Assembly: GCF_014203955.1 (NCBI RefSeq)
Contig: NZ_JACHKA010000001.1
Coordinates: forward strand, 310,001 to 374,000
Reading direction: 5' to 3'
Length of the DNA: 64,000 nucleotides
Source of the DNA: Sphingobium lignivorans
GTDB lineage: Bacteria; Pseudomonadota; Alphaproteobacteria; Sphingomonadales; Sphingomonadaceae
Positions 7,434-17,910 of this stretch are shown one piece after another; within the stretch, counting starts at the first letter, position 1, and every line of letters begins with the position of its first letter. Made by a program: the position numbers and the translations under genes. Below the pieces are notes generated by a model that had not been told where the DNA came from, did not search any database, and saw only the letters and a list, made by a program, of their open reading frames with translations.

Positions 7434-8511
7434 CAGAGAACAAAGCCACCAATGGGGTATTGATATAGTAATTGTTGCGCCCTGACTGATGCTTGATCAA
7501 CAGCCCGGCCTCCGCAAGCTGATCGAGATAGCGAGCGGCGGTCTGTCTGGTGACGTTCAGGTCTTGCTGAACATATTCGATTCGCGTGTAGGGGTGACGG
7601 AAAAGGTTGTTCAGAAGATCCTGCGAATAGATGCGGGGATGATCCGTCCTCAGGCGGTTCTTGTAGTCGGCCATGAGGCCGCGAATGCCTTCGATCAGGT
7701 CCAGCGTCTCCCGGGCTGTATCGCCGACAGCGCGCAGCATGTAGATCAGCCATTCTTCCCATTCACCGGTTTCGCGCACGGTTTGGAGCAGGCGATAATA
7801 GTCTGCTTTTCGGGCGGTGATCGCTCGGCTGAGATAGAGAATGGGAATGTCGAGCAGGCCCTGACGGGTCAGATAAAGGACATTGATGATGCGCCCGATG
7901 CGACCGTTTCCGTCCGGAAAGGGGTGAATGCTTTCGAACTGATGATGGATGATAGCCATCTTCACCAGCGGGTCGAGGTCGCTTTGGTCGTCATCGTTTA
8001 TGAAGCGCTCAAGCTCGGTCATCTGGCGAACGACATCTGTGCCATCCTGCGGCGGAACATAGACGATGTGGCCGCTTGCCTCGTTGAGCAGAGCCGTGCC
8101 GGGCGCGTTCCGGAAGCCTCCTGTCGTACGCTTGAGCACCCGGAACATGGCGATTATAGCGTTGTTGCTGAGGATGCCCTGCTGCTCCCTCAGCCTGTCG
8201 AAACCGCAGCGCAACGCATCACGATAGAGGGCGACTTCCTTGGCGGCCGGAGACCCGGGATGATCCGGGAACAGGCTGGCCTGAAACATTTCGTCCTGAG
8301 TGGTGACAATATTCTCGATCTCGGAACTCGCCTTGGCCTCCTGAAGCGAGAGCGTATCGATCAATATGCCTTGATTGGGAATGGCGGCTGCCCGGCCCTT
8401 GAGCTCAGCAAGATAACGATGGGCCCTTGCCGCTTCCCGCAGCACGGCATGGGTCTCAATGGCGCCGGAAGGCGGCAGGGCTGGGATAGTATAGGTGGGC
8501 TTGAGCGCCAT
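7414..8511 (-). CDS. Fic family protein with N-terminal inhibitory helix and C-terminal winged helix
   Basis: A 365-residue protein of the SoFic-like architecture. A Fic_N region holds the inhibitory motif S62-S-E-I-E66-N67, matching (S/T)xxxE(G/N). The Fic core has an intact active site, H196-PFPDGNGRIGR-207, and a winged-helix DNA-binding domain occupies about residues 290-350. Fic enzymes transfer AMP from ATP to target hydroxyls. The N-terminal inhibitory helix makes this class II, normally auto-inhibited. The gene is AT-richer than its neighbours. A perfect inverted repeat lies 47-87 bases upstream of the start, suggesting autoregulation through the winged helix. The NTF2-like gene follows with a 20-base overlap. 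There is no FicT/antitoxin partner gene. Confidence 0.9.
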   Translation of the reverse strand: MALKPTYTIPALPPSGAIETHAVLREAARAHRYLAELKGRAAAIPNQGILIDTLSLQEAKASSEIENIVTTQDEMFQASLFPDHPGSPAAKEVALYRDALRCGFDRLREQQGILSNNAIIAMFRVLKRTTGGFRNAPGTALLNEASGHIVYVPPQDGTDVVRQMTELERFINDDDQSDLDPLVKMAIIHHQFESIHPFPDGNGRIGRIINVLYLTRQGLLDIPILYLSRAITARKADYYRLLQTVRETGEWEEWLIYMLRAVGDTARETLDLIEGIRGLMADYKNRLRTDHPRIYSQDLLNNLFRHPYTRIEYVQQDLNVTRQTAARYLDQLAEAGLLIKHQSGRNNYYINTPLVALFSDEERSI

Positions 8512-8557
8512 ATCATCCTGGTCATGTTGAGGGGTTCGCGCAGAACGAACATATCAA

Positions 8558-8598
8558 AAAGACGTGTTAAGGAAACGGGAATATATTAACACGTCTTT
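8558..8598. promoter_or_regulatory. Perfect 13-bp inverted repeat upstream of fic (putative operator)
   Basis: AAAGACGTGTTAA at 8558-8570 is repeated exactly in reverse complement (TTAACACGTCTTT) at 8586-8598 with a 15-base AT-rich spacer. It lies in the otherwise empty region between fic (minus) and the DUF2726 gene (plus). It has no poly-T tract following the arms on either strand and sits upstream of both genes, so an operator is more likely than a terminator. The Fic winged helix is the obvious candidate binder, which is inference. Confidence 0.6.
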
Positions 8599-8768
8599 CT
8601 GAAAGGGCGGTGCTCCGGGTGACACCTTTAAAGAGAGGCGTCCACATAGTCTGTCTGGATGGACCGGATCAGAGTGCATAAACGCATTAACCCGTCACTA
8701 TCATTTTCCAGCTTAGACTCCGGCAGCCTGTCCGGACCCGTGCAGGTCTCGGTATTTCGGAGCTTTCG

Positions 8769-9428
8769 ATGCCGCACGAGATCATCGCCTTGATCGACAA
8801 GCCCTGGCTGCTGCTGGCCGTTCTGGCCGTCGGTGCGGGACTGGGCATGCTGACGGAGCGGCTTGCCGAAAAGGCCAACAAGACCAGGCGCAAGGCTTGG
8901 TGGCCGACTAGGAACAGGAGCAAGTTCAGGGCCAGAAATTCCGGCAACGGTGCGCTCGGCGCCGAGATTGCGGCTCTCAAGGGAGCGCCTTCTGCTCGAC
9001 GGTTCCCGGACGCATCCGATCAGCTGCGCATCGTTCTGGGCGCACAATTTCGCGCAAGGCCGCTGCTCAACAAGCCGGAGCAACGTCTGCTTGCCCATCT
9101 CGACCGGACGCTGGCGCGTGAAGCGCCGGATTGGCGAGCAATGGCGCAGGTCTCGCTCGGCGAGATTCTGGCGAGCGAGGACCGCGAGGCCTTTCTGGCC
9201 ATCAATTCAAAACGGGTCGACTTTCTGCTTGTCGACGCGGCCTCCCGGCCGCTGCACGCCATCGAGTTTCAGGGTACAGGTCATCATCAAGGCAGCGCGG
9301 CAGCGCGCGACGCCGTGAAGCGAGAGGCGCTCCGCCGGGCAGGCATTGGCTATGTGGAGATCGCCAGCGGCGACACGCCGGCGGAAATCGGTGCAACCAT
9401 CCGCAAGTTGCGCGAGAAGGCGAGCTGA
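8769..9428 (+). CDS. Membrane-anchored DUF2726 protein
   Basis: A 219-residue protein. Residues about 12-28 form one transmembrane helix ('PWLLLAVLAVGAGLGML'), followed by a basic linker. A DUF2726 domain occupies about 95-215, recognised by 'LLNKPEQRLLAHLDRTL', 'AQVSLGEIL' and 'KRVDFLLVDAASRPLHAIEF' followed by a Gly-His-His segment and 'LRRAGIGYVEI'. DUF2726 has a restriction-endonuclease-like core (D...E-x-Q in place of the usual D...E-x-K). Nuclease activity in a membrane-anchored form is unproven. It is divergent from fic across a 257-base region containing the inverted repeat. Confidence 0.8.
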   Translation: MPHEIIALIDKPWLLLAVLAVGAGLGMLTERLAEKANKTRRKAWWPTRNRSKFRARNSGNGALGAEIAALKGAPSARRFPDASDQLRIVLGAQFRARPLLNKPEQRLLAHLDRTLAREAPDWRAMAQVSLGEILASEDREAFLAINSKRVDFLLVDAASRPLHAIEFQGTGHHQGSAAARDAVKREALRRAGIGYVEIASGDTPAEIGATIRKLREKAS

Positions 9429-9468
9429 GCCTCCTTCCCGCGCGACCTGCATATCACTTCGGTGAGCG

Positions 9469-11780
<2,312 letters not shown>

Positions 11781-11849
11781 TGTCCGCCTCCTTGCCTCTC
11801 GCTCGGCCGGATCGCGGGCGGGGAAGGAACGGATGACCGGTGATCCGGC

Positions 11850-11952
11850 GCGGTCCACTCCCTCCGCCGGTACGAGCCGGTTCAGGTTCGACGGGTCGGA
11901 TGGCGCTACCCATCCCTCTCAGCCAGTCAGCAGGCTCCCCGGGGAAGGGCTA
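11850..11952 (-). ncRNA. TPP riboswitch (THI element)
   Basis: Read on the minus strand, the region contains the conserved TPP aptamer blocks in order: GGGGAGCC, GGCTGAGAGGG, ACCCGTCGAACCTGA, and CCGGCGGAGGGA at the 3' side. It begins just after the upstream gene's stop and ends about 70 bases before the start of the small membrane protein. A possible expression-platform hairpin follows, with arms at 11842-11849 and 11806-11813 (GCCGGATC / GATCCGGC). No U-tract follows it, so control may act on translation or through Rho. Ligand binding is known for the class. Confidence 0.93.
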
Positions 11953-11955
11953 TCC

Positions 11956-12495
11956 TTACTCTGCTTTGCCGATGGGGCCAAGCTGTAAACCGGGTTCGCC
12001 GAAGAGTAACTTGGTCAACGACCGTGCGTCCGGCGCGCTCTGGAAGCTGGAAACTGGCAGCAGACGCAAGGCGGGGCGCTGTGCCTTGTTCCCGTTTGCG
12101 TCCGCCTTGCTGTGCTTGGCGATCTTTCCATCCAATCGCGGCATTTTTTCGCAAGGCGGGCCTCCATAAAAGCCATATCCGGTGATCTTCAGCGTCCTGA
12201 GATCGTGACGGATAAGAACGACACAGCCGGAAGACTTCTCCTCTAGCCGTTTTTGAATGGAAAAGTTACGCGCACGCCCTGCCGAATGAAGTGCCTTTAG
12301 TTGAATGTGCCTCACAACGCTTCGCGCTTCGATGATCACATCGTATCCTGCGTTGTCGACCTCGCTATGCGAGACAGCGAGGTCGAATTCGCCTTCCTCC
12401 CAGAGCTGACTCCCTATTGCCGCAAGAAAGCGGTGTTCGAGAATAGCCTCTCGGGTCGATGAGTGCGTGAAAAGCGCTTGGGTCCAACGTTCCAT
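11956..12495 (-). CDS. Uncharacterised PD-(D/E)XK-nuclease-like protein
   Basis: A 179-residue protein, AT-richer than its neighbours. Residues 17-70 read 'ILEHRFLAAIGSQLW...FDLAVSHSEVDNAGYDVIIE...VRHIQLKAL'. The Asp in 'GYDVII' followed by 'IQLKA' fits the D...(E/Q)xK core of restriction-like endonuclease folds (DUF4365-type). A cysteine-poor C-terminal region carries no motif I recognise. The protein may bind or cut nucleic acid, but activity is not shown. Its stop lies only a few bases before the TPP riboswitch, so the riboswitch transcript either reads through from this gene or starts inside it. Confidence 0.65.
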   Translation of the reverse strand: MERWTQALFTHSSTREAILEHRFLAAIGSQLWEEGEFDLAVSHSEVDNAGYDVIIEARSVVRHIQLKALHSAGRARNFSIQKRLEEKSSGCVVLIRHDLRTLKITGYGFYGGPPCEKMPRLDGKIAKHSKADANGNKAQRPALRLLPVSSFQSAPDARSLTKLLFGEPGLQLGPIGKAE

Positions 12496-12528
12496 GGCGC
12501 ACCGGCGTACCGGCGCGCCGCCATTTCG

Positions 12529-13434
12529 TCAAAACGTGTAGGCCAGCCCCAAGCCCGCCATCCACTGGTCGCGCGATCCGGCGATGCGCACGACCGGGCT
12601 GTCCGCGATGTCGCCAAGCAGACGGGTGTAAGCGAGCCCGCCGACCAGCGAGAGACCGCCCGAGAGATCGCCGCTCAGTGAGACATTGCCCGCAGCGGCG
12701 AGCGTCCAGTCCTTCCAGCCGCTGCCCGCGCTGTGGACGGGCAGGGTGCTCGCGGCGCTCTGCTCCGGCGTGATGGAGAAGAAGGTGCGCGCATAATCAT
12801 CATCCACATGATTGGCCGAGGCGGCGAGGATGACGAGGCTCTTCGTGCTGAGCGGCGTCATGTAGCTCAGCGAGGGCGTGATGATCGTGCCGCCATGCGC
12901 GCCCGCGACGTCCTTGCGGACAGTGACGGTGGCCGAGAGCCGGTCATAATTGCTGGTGATGAGACCCCAGCGGCCGATGCCCGCGAAGCCGCCCAGCTCG
13001 ACCGAATGGCCGACCTTGCCGAGCGCACGGATACGCTCGTCATCGATATTCTTCACGCTCGCGCGATTGAAGCCGACGGTGGCGACCGGGCCGAGCTGGA
13101 AATCCCAGCGCGATCCGCCATCGTTGATGAGGTCGAGGCTGAGCCGATTACCGACATAGAGGAAATTGAGCCCGCCAACCTTGCCGACCGCGCCGGGCAC
13201 CGGCACGAGGCTCGATCCGCTCGCCCCCTCATATTCCGGGATCAGCGCGCCGCCGAGCCCGACGGTGAGCCGGTCCCCCGCACGGGCCCGGGCCGCCGCA
13301 CGCTCCTCGGCTGCCTCTGCGGCGTCCGTGGTCTGTGCGAAAGCGGGGAAGGAATGAGCGGCGAGAGCAGCGAGCAGGGCGGGCAGGACATGGAAGGGGC
13401 GCAAGTTGAAACTCCGGCATGGGGCTGATGCCAT
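12529..13434 (-). CDS. MipA/OmpV family outer-membrane protein
   Basis: A 301-residue outer-membrane beta-barrel. The signal peptide ends near 'FPAFAQ', then 'RLTVGLGGALIPEYEGASGSSLVPVPG' gives the family's opening pattern, and the chain ends in aromatic F ('LGLAYTF') as outer-membrane barrels do. MipA in E. coli scaffolds MltA and PBP1B; OmpV proteins are immunogenic porin-like barrels. A specific role here is unknown. Starts at 13452 and 13434 are both possible; neither has a clear ribosome binding site. Confidence 0.88.
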   Translation of the reverse strand: MASAPCRSFNLRPFHVLPALLAALAAHSFPAFAQTTDAAEAAEERAAARARAGDRLTVGLGGALIPEYEGASGSSLVPVPGAVGKVGGLNFLYVGNRLSLDLINDGGSRWDFQLGPVATVGFNRASVKNIDDERIRALGKVGHSVELGGFAGIGRWGLITSNYDRLSATVTVRKDVAGAHGGTIITPSLSYMTPLSTKSLVILAASANHVDDDYARTFFSITPEQSAASTLPVHSAGSGWKDWTLAAAGNVSLSGDLSGGLSLVGGLAYTRLLGDIADSPVVRIAGSRDQWMAGLGLAYTF

Positions 13435-13669
13435 CAACGCAGTAGCTGGCACTTGGCTCCCGCTCCATGCCCGAGGCTCGTTCCACGCCCGATTTCGGGC
13501 GGCATCGGCGGGACGCTATCTGAATGGAGGCCCCGGGGCTTCCTGCCACCTTATCAATCGGATGACGGGAAAGAGGCGGTGATCCCGCTGTCTCCTCGCG
13601 TCCGGACCGGCCGCCGCGGCGTTCTGGGTGTCCTGCCCCGGGGGAAGCGGGAATGGAAAGGAGGTTGCG

Positions 13670-14356
13670 TCAGGCGACCAGGGTGGCGGATGCCAATTCA
13701 GCGTCGGTCTGCTCCACGGCCAGCACGAATGCTGCCAGCTTCTCGGGATCAAGCTGGCCGGCAGTCCGCACCCCGGAACACAGGTCCAGCCCATAGGGTC
13801 GAACCTGCTTGATTGCGTCGGCCACGTTCGCGGCGGACAGACCGCCCGCGAGGAAGACCGGCCTCTCCGTCGCTCGAACGAAGGCCGCACTGATGGCCCA
13901 ATCATGGGCGCGGCCGGTTCCGCCAAGCTCCGCGACCGGGGCGTTCGGCCTGCCCGAATCCAGCAGGAAAGCGTGGACGTGCGGCGCATAGGCAGGGATC
14001 AGATCAAGAGCTTCCGGCCCTTCGACATGGATGACCTGAACACGACGCACATGCGGTTCCAGCGCCGCCAGCTTCTGGGATTCCGCCCGATCGATGTGCG
14101 AAACAACCTGAACCGTGGACGGATTGGTGGCTCGTATATGTGCGGAGATTGCTTCGGCCGTCGTCTCGGATGTCAGCAGGAAGGTGGCGACAGGTGGCGG
14201 AACGAGCGCCGTTATCTCGGCGATCATGGCGTCAGCGATAGGACCTGGCCCGGAAGGCATACGCGCCACCAGTCCCAGCGCGTCGGCACCCCCTCCGATT
14301 GCGATGCTTGCCTCATCAGGCGAAGCGATGCAGCACACTTTGATCCGCGTCCTCAT
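13670..14356 (-). CDS. Phosphoribosylanthranilate isomerase (TrpF)-like protein, stand-alone
   Basis: A 228-residue TIM-barrel-type protein of the TrpF family. The catalytic Cys is in 'IKVCCIASPDEA' (family KxCGI), 'GADALGLV' follows, and the general-acid Asp is present in 'HAFLLDSG'. The last phosphate-binding turns are 'PVFLAGGLSAANVADA' and 'GLDLCSGVRT'. TrpF isomerises PRA to CdRP in tryptophan synthesis. Here there are no other trp genes, and the KVCCI variant and unusual loops suggest a divergent paralogue with another small ligand, or a displaced trpF. The upstream 229 bases (14357-14585) hold no gene. Confidence 0.75.
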   Translation of the reverse strand: MRTRIKVCCIASPDEASIAIGGGADALGLVARMPSGPGPIADAMIAEITALVPPPVATFLLTSETTAEAISAHIRATNPSTVQVVSHIDRAESQKLAALEPHVRRVQVIHVEGPEALDLIPAYAPHVHAFLLDSGRPNAPVAELGGTGRAHDWAISAAFVRATERPVFLAGGLSAANVADAIKQVRPYGLDLCSGVRTAGQLDPEKLAAFVLAVEQTDAELASATLVA

Positions 14357-14585
14357 GAGGACGCAATATCGCGACTGTAAAGCGGCGGCAATCTGTCACT
14401 TTCCCGCAGACGAACAGTATCTTGCCCGCCGGGCTAACGACTATCCGAACCGGGCCCGGTTTGCTGCAGAATGCCGGCGAAAGAGGCCACAAGGCCGCCC
14501 GCGCGCTGGGGCGCATGGCTCGCGGCGGACCTTTCGGACGTGCCCCCGCTTCTATCGCTTCTATCGCTCGTCCCGGGATCCGCGA

Positions 14586-15590
14586 TCAGCTGCCGCGGAT
14601 CGCGCTCAGCTTGCGCTCCCAGGCGAGGGCATGTTCGACGATGACCGGCAGGTCTGCATAAGCGGGCACCCAGGGCAGGGTCGCCTTGATCCGGCTGTTG
14701 TCGGAAATGAGGGCCGGCGGATCGCCTGCCCGGCGTCCCTCGATCCGGCGCTCGACCTTCATGTTGGTGACGCGGTCCACGGCGTCGAGCACTTCGAGCA
14801 CCGAGAAGCCCCGGCCATAGCCGCAGTTCATGGTGAGATTGCGCGCCGGCTCGGCCATCAGCGCTTCCAGCGCCAGCACATGCGCGGCGGCGAGATCGCT
14901 GACATGGATATAGTCGCGCACGCCCGTCCCGTCCGGCGTCGGGTAATCGGTGCCGAACACGCCGACATGGCTGCGCTTGCCCAGCGCTGCCTCCACCGCG
15001 ACCTTGATGAGATGTGTGGCGCCGGCCGTGGACTGGCCCGAGCGCCCCTGCGGGTCCGCGCCCGCCACGTTGAAATAGCGCAGCGCACAGAAATTGAGCG
15101 GATGGGCCGCCGCCACGTCCCCCAGCATGATCTCGGTCATCAGCTTGGACATGCCATAGGGATTGATCGGCTGCTTCGGGCTGTCCTCGCGCACCGGGCT
15201 TTCCTCCGGCACGCCATAGGTCGCTGCCGTCGAGGAGAAGATGAAATGGGGCACGCCCGCGTTCACCGCCGCCTCGATCAGCGCGCGGCTGTTGGCGGTG
15301 TTGTTGCGATAATATTTGAGCGGGTTTTCGACGGATTCGGGCACGATGATCGAGCCCGCGAAATGCATGATACCCCGCACGCCATGGGTGCGCAGGACAT
15401 CCTCCATGAACGCCACGTCGCCGACATCGCCTTCGACGAAGGCCGCCTTCTCATGGACGGCCCAGCGGAAGCCCGTGGTGAGATTGTCCACCACGACCAC
15501 CGGCCAGCCGCCGTCGACCAGCGCCAGAACGGCATGGCTGCCGATATAGCCGGCGCCGCCGGTGACCAGGATGGTGGGCTTGTCGGTCAT
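14586..15590 (-). CDS. galE: UDP-glucose 4-epimerase GalE
   Basis: A 334-residue extended short-chain dehydrogenase/reductase. The NAD-binding GGAGYIG is at residues 11-17, and the catalytic Tyr145-x3-Lys149 is in 'YGMSK' with the upstream 'SSTAATYG'. It interconverts UDP-glucose and UDP-galactose for surface polysaccharides. The ATG at 15590 is used because GGGAG lies just upstream. It follows the mannose-1-phosphate guanylyltransferase and small peptide genes on the same strand, so the three probably form a sugar-nucleotide supply operon. Confidence 0.96.
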   Translation of the reverse strand: MTDKPTILVTGGAGYIGSHAVLALVDGGWPVVVVDNLTTGFRWAVHEKAAFVEGDVGDVAFMEDVLRTHGVRGIMHFAGSIIVPESVENPLKYYRNNTANSRALIEAAVNAGVPHFIFSSTAATYGVPEESPVREDSPKQPINPYGMSKLMTEIMLGDVAAAHPLNFCALRYFNVAGADPQGRSGQSTAGATHLIKVAVEAALGKRSHVGVFGTDYPTPDGTGVRDYIHVSDLAAAHVLALEALMAEPARNLTMNCGYGRGFSVLEVLDAVDRVTNMKVERRIEGRRAGDPPALISDNSRIKATLPWVPAYADLPVIVEHALAWERKLSAIRGS

Positions 15591-15672
15591 GGAAACTCCC
15601 TCGCAATGGCGCCGGTGTATCGGCATGGCGCCTGTCTCCGCGGAAGGGCCAGCCTTCCCCGGTCAACCTTGT

Positions 15673-15783
15673 TCAATAGAAGCGCGCGATCAGCGGCACG
15701 ATGACCATCACGAACAGCAGAATCGAAAGCGCAGCCAGCCAGTGTGGCCGGTTCATGCCGTTTCCGTGCCGCCCGCCGGTCAT
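15673..15783 (-). CDS. Small single-pass membrane protein (36 aa)
   Basis: A 36-residue reading frame. After a short basic, Gly-rich start it is one hydrophobic helix, 'WLAALSILLFVMVIVPLIA', ending RFY. Its ATG overlaps the stop of the guanylyltransferase gene as ATGA, the hallmark of translational coupling. An internal ATG nine codons on would give a 27-residue version. It is too short for routine gene calling. Function is unknown; a membrane partner for polysaccharide assembly is a guess from position. Confidence 0.6.
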   Translation of the reverse strand: MTGGRHGNGMNRPHWLAALSILLFVMVIVPLIARFY

Positions 15784-16838
15784 GTCTCGCCCTTCCGCTG
15801 CTTCATTGCCGCCACGGCCTTGCGCACTTCCTGTGAGCGGCCGCGCGGCAGGATGAGGATCTCGTCTCCGGTCGCGATGACGATGAGATTCTGCCCGCCG
15901 ACGACGGTCACATGCGGGCCGTCGCTGCGGATCAGGCATCCATTGGCCTCGATCGCCTGCGCGGCGCCCTGCACGGCATTGCCGTCGGCATCGCGATCCG
16001 CGAGGTCATACAGCGCGTCCCAGCTCCCCACGTCGGACCAGCCCATGGCCACCGGTACGCAGGCGACCTTCTCGCCCCGCTCCATCACCGCATAGTCGAT
16101 CGAATCGGACGCGCAGAGCGCGAATGCCGCTTCGGACGGGCGGATCACCTTCCCGTCCCGCTCGGCTTCCGCCATGGACTGGCGGGCGGCGGCGAGCATG
16201 TTGGGCTGATAGATCGCGAGCGCGTCGAGGAAGGCACGGGCGCTGAACAGGAAGATGCCGGCATTCCAGACATGGCCGCCCTGCGCGAGCATCGTCTTGG
16301 CCCGGTCCAGCGGCGGTTTCTCGATGAAGCGGGAGACCTTGCGTACGCCTTCAGCCAGCTCCTCGCCCAGCGCGATGTAGCCGAAGCCCGTCTCGGGCGC
16401 ATCCGGCTCGATGCCGAACGTAACGAGCCAGCCTTCGGCCACGAGCGGCCGTGCCCGCTCGATCGCGGCATGGAAAGCCGCGACATCGGTGATGACGTGA
16501 TCGCTCGGCATCACCAGCATGGCGCTGTCCTGTTCCTCCAGGGCCATTGCCGCAAGCGCGATGGCCGGCGCGGTATTGCGCGCGCAGGGCTCGAGAATGA
16601 CGGTGATGTCCGGCCCGCCCTGGGCGCGGATGATGTCGGCATGGGCCGCGTTCGCCACGACGAGCGGCGTCTGCGCATCGGCCAGCCCGGCGACGCGCGC
16701 CAGCGTCAGCTCGAACATCGTCTGCGGCGCGGTGAGCCCGATGAACTGCTTTGGCTGGGCGGTTCGGCTGACCGGCCAGAGCCGGGTGCCCGAGCCGCCG
16801 GAGAGGATCACGGGCGTGACGGGCTGGATCTTGGGCAA
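15780..16838 (-). CDS. Mannose-1-phosphate guanylyltransferase
   Basis: A 352-residue nucleotidyltransferase that makes GDP-mannose from mannose-1-phosphate and GTP. The signature 'ILSGGSGTRLWPVSR' is at residues 11-25, 'FIEKPP' near the middle is the family's second block, and 'VWNAGIFLF' is also conserved. The C-terminal mannose-6-phosphate isomerase domain of bifunctional enzymes is absent. The TTG at 16838 is chosen because GGAGGA lies eight bases upstream and the conserved region starts ten codons later; the only upstream ATG lacks such a site. It is first of the galE group. Confidence 0.93.
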   Translation of the reverse strand: MPKIQPVTPVILSGGSGTRLWPVSRTAQPKQFIGLTAPQTMFELTLARVAGLADAQTPLVVANAAHADIIRAQGGPDITVILEPCARNTAPAIALAAMALEEQDSAMLVMPSDHVITDVAAFHAAIERARPLVAEGWLVTFGIEPDAPETGFGYIALGEELAEGVRKVSRFIEKPPLDRAKTMLAQGGHVWNAGIFLFSARAFLDALAIYQPNMLAAARQSMAEAERDGKVIRPSEAAFALCASDSIDYAVMERGEKVACVPVAMGWSDVGSWDALYDLADRDADGNAVQGAAQAIEANGCLIRSDGPHVTVVGGQNLIVIATGDEILILPRGRSQEVRKAVAAMKQRKGET

Positions 16839-16910
16839 GGCTGTCGCTCCTCCGGGCGTCTGGAATTCTCGTGGCCTAGTGGCGCAGGCCCGTTCGCATC
16901 GCAAGCCCCG

Positions 16911-17894
16911 TCAGAAGGCTTCGCTGATCGAACAGGCAGCCGGACCCAGAATGACCACGAACAGTGTCGGCAGGATGAAGAGGATGAGTGGCACGGTCAT
17001 GATCGCCGGCAGGCGCGCGGCTTTTTCTTCCGCGCGCATCATGCGCTCGTGGCGGAACTCGGCCGAGAGGATTCGCAGCGCGGAGGCCAGCGGCGTGCCG
17101 TATTTCTCGGTCTGGATCATCGTCGTCACCACGCCCTTGAGCGCATCCAGCTTCACGCGCGTCGCCAGATTCTCGAAGGCCATGCGCCGTTCGGTCAGGA
17201 AGGAGAGCTCGATGGCGGTGAGCTGGAACTCCTCGCCCAGCTCGGGATAGGCGGCGCCCAGTTCCCGTGCGACGCGCGCGAAGGCGGCGTCCACGGTCAG
17301 CCCCGCCTCGGCGCAGATGACGAGCAGGTCCAGCGCATCGGGTATGCCCTTGCGGATCGCCTGCGAGCGCTTGGTGACCATATTGTCGACATAAAGGTCC
17401 GGCGCCTTGTAGCTCAGGAGCAGCGCGCCCGCGAACACGCCGAACTTCTTCATGGCGCCCCAGTGGGGCCAGAGATCGACCCCGTAGATGAGCAGGGCCG
17501 CCATGCCGCCCACCACGATCGGCAGCACGAGCCGGCCGAAGATGATGGCGATGGCCCAGTCCTTGGAGCGGATGCCGGCCTGCGCCAGCTTCACTTGCGC
17601 CACCTTGAGCTGGTCGTCCTGCAGCACCTTGAGCGACGACAGGAAGGTGCGCATCCGGTCCGTCGTGTCGTTCTGGTGAACGATCTTCGCGCGCCGCTTT
17701 CCGGTCGAGGCAGTGATGCCCGCCTTCAGTTGCTCGCGCCGGTCGTTGAGCGCCTTCACGCGCCGGTTCATCGGGTTGCGCACCGTCGAGGCGGCATAAA
17801 GCGCGACGAGCACGGCGAGCGTCGCCAGCGCCGCGAGCAGCGTGCCGAGATCGGCTGCGGTCAGTCCCATCAGGGTGGCGCCGGTGGATGACAT
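16911..17894 (-). CDS. tadC: Tad pilus inner-membrane platform protein TadC
   Basis: A 327-residue type II secretion F-domain protein. It has N-terminal and two central transmembrane segments, the F-domain 'IPDALDLLVICAEAGLTVDAAF' near residue 190, and a terminal hydrophobic pair 'IMTVPLILFILPTLFVVIL'. TadB and TadC form the membrane platform of the Tad/Flp pilus machine, converting ATPase work into pilin assembly. It lies 16 bases after tadB and is the last gene of the operon. Spelled start ATG at 17894 has GGGAG upstream. Confidence 0.94.
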   Translation of the reverse strand: MSSTGATLMGLTAADLGTLLAALATLAVLVALYAASTVRNPMNRRVKALNDRREQLKAGITASTGKRRAKIVHQNDTTDRMRTFLSSLKVLQDDQLKVAQVKLAQAGIRSKDWAIAIIFGRLVLPIVVGGMAALLIYGVDLWPHWGAMKKFGVFAGALLLSYKAPDLYVDNMVTKRSQAIRKGIPDALDLLVICAEAGLTVDAAFARVARELGAAYPELGEEFQLTAIELSFLTERRMAFENLATRVKLDALKGVVTTMIQTEKYGTPLASALRILSAEFRHERMMRAEEKAARLPAIMTVPLILFILPTLFVVILGPAACSISEAF

Positions 17895-17910
17895 GGTCCC
17901 TGGAGCTCCC

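Noticed and set aside
8558-8598. Reading the fic-upstream inverted repeat as a terminator
   Set aside because: It lies upstream of both divergent genes and no T-run follows the arms, so an operator is more likely.
14540-14565. Tandem TTCTATCGC copies
   Set aside because: Only two and a bit units in a non-coding gap; no evidence of function.
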